From positions 1,550,001 to 1,614,000 of the forward strand of contig NZ_CP129674.1 of NCBI RefSeq assembly GCF_041080795.1: a DNA stretch of 64,000 nt. Reading direction: 5' to 3'. Source of the DNA: Bifidobacterium sp. WK041_4_12. Its GTDB lineage: Bacteria; Actinomycetota; Actinomycetes; Actinomycetales; Bifidobacteriaceae. Numbering within the stretch: position 1 is the first letter of the stretch; each line of letters opens with the position of its first letter. Positions 34,032 to 41,098 of this stretch are shown here, one piece after another. The position numbers and the translations under genes were made by a program. The notes under the pieces were generated by a model. It searched no databases and had not been told where the DNA came from. It was given only the letters and a program-made list of their open reading frames with translations.

Positions 34032-34184
34032 TCATGATTCCTCAGATTGTGCGGTGTCCTCTACGCAATCTGTAACGCAATCTCTAGCATTGTTTTCAGC
34101 GTGTTTCTTTGCGGAATCTTCTGTGTAACCTTCTGCATAATCTTCTTCGCCACCGCTGAAACAATGCGGCCTCTGCACAGTCAT
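34032..34184 (-). CDS. Small acidic ORF between dop and the phosphatase-like gene
   Basis: 50 codons beginning with ATG 5 bases after the dop stop, with GAGA just upstream. The peptide is strongly acidic (SGGEEDYAEGYTEDSAKK, then DCVTDCVEDTAQSEES), helix-forming in style, and contains a CVTDC pair. I do not recognise it. It lacks the Pup C-terminus (no GGE or GGQ end). The codons show a loose internal repeat (GAAGATTxxGCA), so it may be a degenerate duplication rather than a gene. The evidence is position and composition only. Confidence 0.35.
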   Translation of the reverse strand: MTVQRPHCFSGGEEDYAEGYTEDSAKKHAENNARDCVTDCVEDTAQSEES

Positions 34185-34189
34185 TTCTC

Positions 34190-35827
34190 TCAGACATGCG
34201 AGGAGTCCGACTCGTTTGCCGAGAGCAGTTCGATGCATTCGGCGGCACTGCGAGCCTGCACCAGTGCAGCCTGGCAATGACTCTTATCAAAGTTCGAAGA
34301 ATCACGCATGTCAAGCGTCAGAGTGCTTGGATTGCCACGATGACGCGAATCGGCAACCGTGATTCTCCCCCAAGCAACGCCCACGATCTGCTCGGGGAAT
34401 CTATGAATCAGCTGCGAGCGCAGCCATGCCCGCGTGGTTTCAGGTGGTTCATGGCATGCCTTGTCCAATTTTTCGGAGTCGATCAGATGCTCACATCGGC
34501 TGCTGAGCGTTGGGAAGATACCGTGCTGCGAATCCAATGCAGACCATGACAGGTCCAGGGCTTTCAGTTTCGGCGCGGCCCATGTTGTGGCATCAGTCTT
34601 GTCACCGTTGGAAGACTTCATGCGTCGTCTGAGCAATTCCAATATCTGCCACTTGGCGAACCATTCAATGCGAGAAGATTCGTCTCGCATAGTAAGACGC
34701 TGATTATCGTCGGCATCTCGGATACGTTCCAGATCGGAGAGAATGCCGTGCCACAGGTTCATGACGCTGTGCGTTGGCTTGTCGGGCCAATTCACTTGAC
34801 TTGCATCATCATCGCGGCATCCGTAAACGTCGCGTCCCGTCTGCTCAACGGCTCGATACAGACGGGTCTGCATCTCGATTGCGGAACTTTCGCTGCCATC
34901 GTCAAGGGCGTATCGCTTGGCAAGACTCATATCATAAGAGATTGCATGCAGGGCACCCACCGGGTTGACGAAGTCGATGGATTCCCCGGGTTCGCTCATC
35001 TGCGAGGTGTGCCACGAGTGCCGCACTTCCAGCATCCAGAGCAACATGCTTGTCGTTCCGAGCTTCAGCACCTGCGGCACATCCATGCGGTTCGCATCGC
35101 CTACGATGACATGAAGACGCCGTCTGTCAGCCGTGCTGTGCGATTCGTCGCGGGTATTGATGATCGGGCGTTCGAATGTGGTCTGCAAGCCCACACGACG
35201 GTGGATGTAATCGGCGCGCTGGCTGAGCTGATATCCTGCCGTTTCGGAGCGTTCGCCAATGCCGACTCTGCCTGAACCTGCAAAGATCTGCCGTGAGACG
35301 AAATGCGCGGTCATGAGCCGCTGCACCTGCTCGAAAGGCACGTCTCTGAGCATCTGATAGTTCTCGTGCGTTCCCCAGCTTGCACCCTTGCCATCCACGT
35401 TGTTGCGATGGAGCTCGATGCGTCTTCCAGTCCGGCTGCTCGCCCTGACTGCGGCCTGTTCCATCAGCACATCTCCGGCATGGTCATAGCGCAGCGCAGT
35501 GAAGGGGTCTGTCGTTTCGGGTGCTGAATATTCTGGATGCGCATGATCGACGTATATGCGGCCACCATTGGGAGCTATCACATTCGTGATGTGCAGCTGG
35601 GGTGCATCGGTCAGCATGCTTGCCGGCGCTGAAGCTCTGCTCAGTCTCATGCCTCGTGCATCGTTGGTTGGATCCTCTTCGCCGTAATCCCAACGGATGC
35701 CCTTCGTCTGCGGGTCTGCAGCACCGGCGACAACGTCGAAGGGCAGCTGCAGCGGGTTTATGGTGGAGTCCTCAAAATCGCTGACCGCATATTCGGTTTC
35801 GGTGCCCATCAGTCGCAGCACGCTCAT
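34190..35827 (-). CDS. dop: Pup deamidase/depupylase Dop
   Basis: 545 residues. Paralogue of PafA that removes Pup from substrates, and in species with Pup-GGQ also deamidates it. Motifs: MGTETEYAVS, the DARG loop (EEDPTNDARGMRL), IYVDHAHPEYSAPE with the nucleophilic Asp, HRNNVDGKGASWGTHENYQM and INTRDESHSTADRRRLHVIVGDAN. The DARG region marks it as Dop rather than PafA. Since Pup here ends in Glu, its needed job is depupylation. The start overlaps the ARC stop by 4 bases. Confidence 0.95.
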   Translation of the reverse strand: MSVLRLMGTETEYAVSDFEDSTINPLQLPFDVVAGAADPQTKGIRWDYGEEDPTNDARGMRLSRASAPASMLTDAPQLHITNVIAPNGGRIYVDHAHPEYSAPETTDPFTALRYDHAGDVLMEQAAVRASSRTGRRIELHRNNVDGKGASWGTHENYQMLRDVPFEQVQRLMTAHFVSRQIFAGSGRVGIGERSETAGYQLSQRADYIHRRVGLQTTFERPIINTRDESHSTADRRRLHVIVGDANRMDVPQVLKLGTTSMLLWMLEVRHSWHTSQMSEPGESIDFVNPVGALHAISYDMSLAKRYALDDGSESSAIEMQTRLYRAVEQTGRDVYGCRDDDASQVNWPDKPTHSVMNLWHGILSDLERIRDADDNQRLTMRDESSRIEWFAKWQILELLRRRMKSSNGDKTDATTWAAPKLKALDLSWSALDSQHGIFPTLSSRCEHLIDSEKLDKACHEPPETTRAWLRSQLIHRFPEQIVGVAWGRITVADSRHRGNPSTLTLDMRDSSNFDKSHCQAALVQARSAAECIELLSANESDSSHV

Positions 35828-37467
35828 GCGCGCTCACCTTCTGCATTCCTGGAACGCTCGATGCGAACCACATGTCCTACTACATCCAAGCCAGTGATGT
35901 TGGACCATTGGGATGGGTCGGCATCGCCGATGGAATCGGCGCTCTCCTGAAACTCGTCCTGCACCGCCTCTGCGCATATGGCGGCGCTCAGCGCCACGTC
36001 ACTCCCGCTCTCTATGGATGCCTTGACCGCCTTGGTCTTGGCACGGTCGATGATGTTCTTCAGCATGGCACCAGAGACGACATCGGCAAAGAATATGCTG
36101 GCCCACTGACCCCGTTCGTCGCACACGTCGCAGACTTTCCGGCGGTCTTCGCGAGCAAAGATATCGTGCACGATCAACGACACCAGACTGTCCGAATCAT
36201 TGTCGAGCTGAATCGGCAGATCATTCGTCAGATAGTGTTGCAGAATGTTCGCTGCCTGCGAGCTGTCCGGCCTATCGATGCGAATCTTGACGTCGAGTCT
36301 GCCTGGGCGCAGCACTGCCGGGTCGATCATGTCGACACGGTTGGAGGCACCTATCACGATCACGTTGTCCAGAGCTTCGACGCCGTCCAGCTCCGCCAGG
36401 AACTGCGGCACTATCGTGGTCTCGACATCCGATGACACGCCGGATCCTCGTGTGCGCAGCAGCGAATCCATCTCATCGATGAAAACGATGACCAGCGCGC
36501 CCTGCGCGGCACGCTCGCGGGCACGCTTGAAGATGCCACGAATGAGACGTTCAGACTCACCGACGAATTTGTTGAGCAGTTCCGGCCCCTTGACCGAGAG
36601 AAAGATGCCATGGCGGGCATGCGTGCCGAGGGCGAGGGAATTCGCCACCGCCTTGGCAATCATGGTTTTGCCATTTCCTGGAGGACCATACAGCAGAACG
36701 CCCTTCGGCGGTCGCAGATCATAGCGTTTGAAGAGTTCACGATGTTCGAAAGGCAGCTGCACGGCATCGCGGATACGGCCTATCTGAGAATCGAGACCAC
36801 CGATGTCGGCGTAACTGACGTCAGGTGTCTCTTCAAGAACCAGATTCGTCTCGTCTTCAGCGGGAAGCAGGTCGAGCGCGATACGGCAGGAGTCATCGAG
36901 TATGACTCGGTCGCCGACAACGATTCGCGTGTCCATCAATGCCCCTGAACGTGTTACCACCGAAGCGCTGCCGGAGGAATCCTGCACCACCACATTCGGT
37001 GCATCCAGCACTTGCAGCACGGCACGAACCTGACCGGCCCTGTGCTGACCCCTGCATTCCACAAGAATCATGTTTTCGTTGAGCAGTACCGATTCACCGC
37101 GTACAGCTCGCTGTATGTCGATGTTTGGTGCGACAGGAACGATCATGCGCCTGTTGGCGAGTGCGACTTCTGCCGTCGCATGGCGAACGTTATGACTGTC
37201 GAGCGAGATATGGTCTGGAGCGATGAATACGGCGAAGCTCATGGGTGGCTTGGCCAGCTGCTCCATCTGGGCCTTGGCCTTGCCCAGCTCCTCTGCGGCT
37301 TTGGTGAGAGCCGCTGCAAGCGCATGGTTCTTTCGCTGTGATGCATCAAGCCGTGCAGCCATGTCTTGGAGCTGACTGGTAGGGCGAGCCTCCTGCAGGC
37401 GCTGCGATTCATCGCGCATGCTCTTGGCACTAACATCCATCGCCTCTTGATCCAGATGCTCACTCAT
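35824..37467 (-). CDS. arc: Proteasome-associated AAA ATPase (ARC/Mpa)
   Basis: 547 residues. An N-terminal coiled coil (about 15-85, RLDASQRKNHALAAALTKAAEELGKAKAQ) binds Pup in homologues; two OB domains follow (about 90-225); then AAA with Walker A GPPGNGKT, Walker B VIVFIDEMDS and the SRH RVDMIDPAVLRPGRLD. The C-terminus is SRNAEGERA and lacks the Gln-Tyr-Leu (QYL) tail that docks Mpa on the 20S core, in line with the absence of proteasome genes here. First gene of arc-dop-phosphatase-pup-pafA. Confidence 0.95.
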   Translation of the reverse strand: MSEHLDQEAMDVSAKSMRDESQRLQEARPTSQLQDMAARLDASQRKNHALAAALTKAAEELGKAKAQMEQLAKPPMSFAVFIAPDHISLDSHNVRHATAEVALANRRMIVPVAPNIDIQRAVRGESVLLNENMILVECRGQHRAGQVRAVLQVLDAPNVVVQDSSGSASVVTRSGALMDTRIVVGDRVILDDSCRIALDLLPAEDETNLVLEETPDVSYADIGGLDSQIGRIRDAVQLPFEHRELFKRYDLRPPKGVLLYGPPGNGKTMIAKAVANSLALGTHARHGIFLSVKGPELLNKFVGESERLIRGIFKRARERAAQGALVIVFIDEMDSLLRTRGSGVSSDVETTIVPQFLAELDGVEALDNVIVIGASNRVDMIDPAVLRPGRLDVKIRIDRPDSSQAANILQHYLTNDLPIQLDNDSDSLVSLIVHDIFAREDRRKVCDVCDERGQWASIFFADVVSGAMLKNIIDRAKTKAVKASIESGSDVALSAAICAEAVQDEFQESADSIGDADPSQWSNITGLDVVGHVVRIERSRNAEGERA

Positions 37468-37538
37468 TGCATTGTCTCCCCACAGCCTTACGCCTGTACA
37501 AGTCCAGAAATCCCGTTGGCAATGGCCGGCCGACCATG

Positions 37539-38228
37539 CTACTGCCTCTGCGATCCATGCCGTTCTCGTATCAGATTACGCACCCACAGGCCAACCAGCA
37601 GCACAATGACCACTATGGCGACAACGATGACGGCATCTTCCATAATGCCAATGACACCAAGAATCGAACACCACTGTTCACCAAGACCGAAACCGAAACC
37701 TATGAGCAGACTGTTCCATACGGCCGAACCAAGCAGCGTCCATGCGGTGAAACTCCAGAAATTCATCGCACCCAGGCCCGCAGGTATGGAAATCAGGGAG
37801 CGGACAACGGGGATGACACGCCCGATAAGAACCGACCATGTTCCGTACTTCTCAAACCAATGGTTCGCCTTTTCGAGATCGCGTGACTTCACGCCAGGAA
37901 TCCGGGTGGCGATGCGTTCCAGTCGTTCGAAGCCGATCCAACGCGAGACTCCATACAGCGTCCATGCTCCCAGAAGAGAGCCGAGCGTGGCGGTGACGAT
38001 GGCTTCCAGAAGGCCAATCTTGCCCTGTGATGCGGTGAAACCAGCCAGAGGCAGAATCACCTCGCTGGGAATGGGTGGAAAAATCGATTCGAGTGCGATG
38101 GCGAGCGTTACTCCGACACCTCCCACCTGATGCATGACTTCCACAAGCCATTCGGTGATGGTGCCGATGATGCCAGATTGTTCCGTGGTGCATGAGGAAG
38201 CGGCCATAATGATATGAGTCGGATTCAT
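37539..38228 (-). CDS. DedA family membrane protein
   Basis: 229 residues with five or six hydrophobic segments. The DedA/VTT motifs are present: ESIFPPIPSEVILPLAGF, then GSLLGAWTLYGVSRWIG, and the re-entrant-helix part FEKYGTWSVLIGRVIPVVRSLISIPAGLGAMNF. DedA proteins scramble or flip undecaprenyl phosphate or phospholipids; the exact substrate is not predictable. The start is ATG 38228 or 38207, neither with a strong ribosome site. Divergent from serB with only about 38 bases between the starts. Confidence 0.9.
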   Translation of the reverse strand: MNPTHIIMAASSCTTEQSGIIGTITEWLVEVMHQVGGVGVTLAIALESIFPPIPSEVILPLAGFTASQGKIGLLEAIVTATLGSLLGAWTLYGVSRWIGFERLERIATRIPGVKSRDLEKANHWFEKYGTWSVLIGRVIPVVRSLISIPAGLGAMNFWSFTAWTLLGSAVWNSLLIGFGFGLGEQWCSILGVIGIMEDAVIVVAIVVIVLLVGLWVRNLIRERHGSQRQ

Positions 38229-38266
38229 ATTCGATATTGTCCCAGCGATTGCAGAGAATCGAAACC

Positions 38267-38974
38267 ATGCACAACCAAACTTTGCAAGCTCCGAACAACT
38301 CGCCGGTACAAGATCAGGTCAGTCCCCAAAGGTTACTCGTCATGGATGTGGACTCGACGCTCATCGACGAAGAGGTTATCGACTTGATTGGTGAGGCCAG
38401 TGGCAAGGGCGAGCATATCGCAGACATCACGAACCGAGCAATGCGCGGAGAATTGGATTTCCGGCAGGCTCTCGCCGAACGGGTTCGTCTGTTGCAGGGA
38501 GTGCCGGTCTCGGTGCTCGACGATGTCTTCAATGCAGTGCATTTCACCAACGGAGCTCTTGACATGATCGCCACCGCACATGATCGTGGCTGGACCGTAG
38601 GCGTGGTCTCGGGCGGTTTTCATGAAATCGTTGACAGATTGGTGGCATTGGCGGGAATCGATCACGCCATCGCCAACACGCTTGAAACAAAAGATGGTTT
38701 CCTTACGGGCAGAACGCTCGGCGAGGTCGTCACCAAGGAAACGAAGTTACGTGCGCTGCAATCTTGGGCCGATGAAGATGGTGTTGACATGGCCGACACG
38801 GTCGCCATCGGCGATGGGGCCAACGACATTCCGATGATTCTTGCCGCAGGAACAAGCATTGCCTTCTGCGCCAAGCCCGCGGTACGGCAGGCTGCGCCCC
38901 ATGCGCTGAATGTCAGAGATTTACGACCGGTTATTTCAATAATCGATAGCGTTTGGCAGAACAATCAGCAGTGA
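38267..38974 (+). CDS. serB: Phosphoserine phosphatase SerB
   Basis: About 235 residues, HAD superfamily. Motif I MDVDSTLIDEEVIDLI with the nucleophile Asp and acid/base Asp; motif II VVSGGFHEI; motif III Lys in TKETKLRAL; motif IV IGDGANDIPMI. Last step of serine synthesis. It lacks the ACT domains of mycobacterial SerB. The ATG at 38267 is preferred; a TTG at 38237 would overlap the divergent promoter. Convergent with fmt. Confidence 0.94.
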   Translation: MHNQTLQAPNNSPVQDQVSPQRLLVMDVDSTLIDEEVIDLIGEASGKGEHIADITNRAMRGELDFRQALAERVRLLQGVPVSVLDDVFNAVHFTNGALDMIATAHDRGWTVGVVSGGFHEIVDRLVALAGIDHAIANTLETKDGFLTGRTLGEVVTKETKLRALQSWADEDGVDMADTVAIGDGANDIPMILAAGTSIAFCAKPAVRQAAPHALNVRDLRPVISIIDSVWQNNQQ

Positions 38975-38999
38975 ATTCGACATTTCGAGTTAGGAATAC

Positions 39000-39102
39000 G
39001 AGTTTTGCGGCAATTGCGAAGTATACAAGCTCATTAGCCCTGTATTTTCATCGAAAAATCGCCACTTTCAGCCTTCTATACTTTGCAATTGCCGCAAAAC
39101 TC
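39000..39102. repeat. 103-bp terminal-inverted-repeat element, copy 4
   Basis: Left arm GAGTTTTGCGGCAATTGC at 39000 and right arm GCAATTGCCGCAAAACTC ending at 39102; the arms match at 25 of 26 positions, extending to AAGTATA/TATACTT. The right flank GAAATCACACTG is nearly identical to that of copy 1. Between convergent serB and fmt. Confidence 0.92.
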
Positions 39103-39112
39103 GAAATCACAC

Positions 39113-39154
39113 TGTGAAACCCTATGAAAACCCATGAAACCCCGTGAAATCCAG
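39113..39154. repeat. Degenerate 10-11 bp tandem repeats
   Basis: CTGTGAAACC, CTATGAAAACC, CATGAAACCC and CGTGAAATCC follow each other immediately after element copy 4. Confidence 0.65.
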
Positions 39155-39171
39155 CTATGGTTACGCGTGCT

Positions 39172-40152
39172 CTAATCGATATGTGCGCTTTCGGTCAGGC
39201 GCGCGCCCCTAGCCCATGCTGCCGCATCCATCGCCTTGCGACCCTGAAGCTTGACCTGTCGCAGTTCGAGGGGCTTGGTCAATGTTCCCACCCAGACATG
39301 CTTCTTCGAGGTAAGCAGTTCTCCAGGTCGAAGAAGCTTGCCCTGCAACTCCTGTGGCATCTCGTTGGGAAGATATGTGGCCTCGCGCGCATCGAGCACA
39401 TGCATCAGCAAGCCATCTTCACCATCGTCGCTCTGATCGTGCAGATGACCCCAGGCGCCCGGCTCCGGCGTGCATGCACGAATCTGGCGTTCTACTGCAT
39501 AGCCGGGTGCATGAAAGTCTATATGGGCATCTTCCACGGTGATTTTCTCAGCCTTTTCAAACACGCCTCGTTCTTGCTGCTCGGGACGTGCCCGACCTTC
39601 AACCACAGCCTTCAATGACATCGTCAGCAGATGGGAGCCGTCGATGGAAAGACGGTTCAGGAGTGAGCCTGCAGTCTCGTGCCTGCCGATTTCGGCCGTC
39701 GACTGAGCGACAATCGGCCCATCATCAAGCCCTTTGGTAATGCGAAAGACCGTAGCGCCAGAAAGACTGTCGCCAGCCCAGATGGCGCGCTGCACAGGGG
39801 CAGCGCCGCGCCATTGCGGAAGCAGTGAGAAGTGAAGGTTGTACCATCCGAATGGCAGTGCATCGAGTACGTTCTCGCGAAGAATTCGACCGTATGCAAC
39901 CACAGCGGCAATCTCTGCCCCTGTCGATTTGAGCGTGTCCACGAATTGCGAATCGCTTGGATTCGCTTCCAGCACCGGAATCTTCAACTGCTCTGCCGCC
40001 TGCTTTACCGGGCTGGCAACCAGTCTGCGACCTCTCCCCTGGGGAGCGTCTGGTCTGGTCAGCACGGCGACAATCTCGAAATCATCGTCTGCTGCCAAGG
40101 CTTGCAGCGATGGTACGGCAACCTCCGGCGTACCTGCAAATAACAGTTTCAT
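39172..40152 (-). CDS. fmt: Methionyl-tRNA formyltransferase
   Basis: 326 residues. It transfers a formyl group from 10-formyl-THF to initiator Met-tRNA. N-terminal Rossmann-like domain with MKLLFAGTPEVAVPSL, the RPDAPQGRGRR loop, and the active-site part YNLHFSLLPQWRGAAPVQRAI followed by TKGLDDGPI (catalytic Asn/His/Asp set, with HFSLLP where HaSLLP is common). The C-terminal OB-like domain (about 210-326) binds tRNA. Usually next to def; here def is not adjacent. The leader is crossed by the 16-bp repeat array at 40212-40323. Confidence 0.96.
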   Translation of the reverse strand: MKLLFAGTPEVAVPSLQALAADDDFEIVAVLTRPDAPQGRGRRLVASPVKQAAEQLKIPVLEANPSDSQFVDTLKSTGAEIAAVVAYGRILRENVLDALPFGWYNLHFSLLPQWRGAAPVQRAIWAGDSLSGATVFRITKGLDDGPIVAQSTAEIGRHETAGSLLNRLSIDGSHLLTMSLKAVVEGRARPEQQERGVFEKAEKITVEDAHIDFHAPGYAVERQIRACTPEPGAWGHLHDQSDDGEDGLLMHVLDAREATYLPNEMPQELQGKLLRPGELLTSKKHVWVGTLTKPLELRQVKLQGRKAMDAAAWARGARLTESAHID

Positions 40153-40211
40153 ATGCTTCTCCCCCCTATTGCCTCACACACGTGCAAGTCTTTCGCATGG
40201 CTCACGCCAAG

Positions 40212-40323
40212 TCATGGCACTGCGACATTATTGCGCTGCGACCTCATGACACTACAACCTCATTGCACTGCGGCATCATTACGCCGCGACCTCATGACAC
40301 TGCGGCATCATTGCACTGATGGA
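40212..40323. repeat. Seven-copy 16-bp tandem array
   Basis: Units of 16 bases start at 40212, 40228, 40244, 40260, 40276, 40292 and 40308. The core is TCATKRCACTGCGRCM; examples are TCATTGCACTGCGGCA and TCATGACACTGCGGCA. The last unit overlaps the final codons and TGA stop of the HAD gene. The array separates the HAD gene from fmt. There are no unique spacers, so it is not a CRISPR. Confidence 0.9.
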
Positions 40324-41042
40324 ATGGCGACTCCTGCGGCGATCAGGGCGTGACGCAGCTTATAGGAATCTGAGAACTGGAACGCTCTCATTCCCGAGGC
40401 ATTGGCTCCGAGCACATTCTGCGACTTGTCATCTACGAACAGGCTGGTTTGTGCATTGATGCCGAACTGACGAATGGCTAGGTCAAAGATGTCCTTGTGT
40501 GGCTTGCGCATGCGAACATTGCCGGAGACGACCTTGTCCTGCAGCAGATGCAGTATGCCGAACTGCTTCCATGCGATGGGGAACAGCGTCCGTTCCCAGT
40601 TCGACAAGCCCCATACGCCTATGCCTGCAGCCTTCAGATCCTCAATGAGCATGCGAGCGCCGGGAACCACGCCGGTCAGCGAGTCTTCGAAATGGTCAAG
40701 GTAGAAGCGGAAGATGTCGGCGTTCTCACGTCCGTGGGTGCGTTCCATCCATGCCGTCACATCTTCTATCGGTGCTCCCCCATCGAGGAAATCGTTGGCC
40801 TCGAAGAAGCCAGAAACCTTGTCGTCAAGAAAATGATTGATGGTGTTCGGGCTGTATCTGCTTACCAGGGCCGCGCTCGGCTCCCAATAGACCAGAACAT
40901 TGCCGAAATCGAAAACGACATCGGTGATGGGCTGCTCCGAAGCCTGCTCTGCAGGGCCTTGGGCGGTGATGACATTTGCTGTGACAAGGTCAGCGGTGAC
41001 GATGTCTTTGGGGGCATTTGGCGATTCAATGGGTTCAGGCAT
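40308..41042 (-). CDS. HAD-IA family hydrolase (YihX-like)
   Basis: 244 residues. Motif I VVFDFGNVLVYWEP has the nucleophile Asp with the DxGNVL variant typical of YihX-type sugar phosphatases and epoxide-hydrolase-N relatives; motif II WGLSNWE; motif III Lys in RKPHKDIFDLA; motif IV LFVDDKSQNV. Sugar-phosphate or other small-phosphate hydrolysis is likely, substrate unassigned. About 40 N-terminal residues (Ala/Thr/Val/Glu-rich) precede the domain. The ATG at 41042 follows AAAGGACAG; ATGs at 41072 and 41084 are alternatives. It lies between priA and fmt on the same strand. Confidence 0.88.
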   Translation of the reverse strand: MPEPIESPNAPKDIVTADLVTANVITAQGPAEQASEQPITDVVFDFGNVLVYWEPSAALVSRYSPNTINHFLDDKVSGFFEANDFLDGGAPIEDVTAWMERTHGRENADIFRFYLDHFEDSLTGVVPGARMLIEDLKAAGIGVWGLSNWERTLFPIAWKQFGILHLLQDKVVSGNVRMRKPHKDIFDLAIRQFGINAQTSLFVDDKSQNVLGANASGMRAFQFSDSYKLRHALIAAGVAIPSVQ

Positions 41043-41098
41043 TTCAATCTGTCCTTTCTCTTGCTCCTCCATACATGGAAACACTGAGTATGGAGAAA

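Noticed and set aside
40212..40323. Possible CRISPR array
   Set aside because: The units are adjacent with no unique spacers, only 16 bp long, and no cas gene is near.
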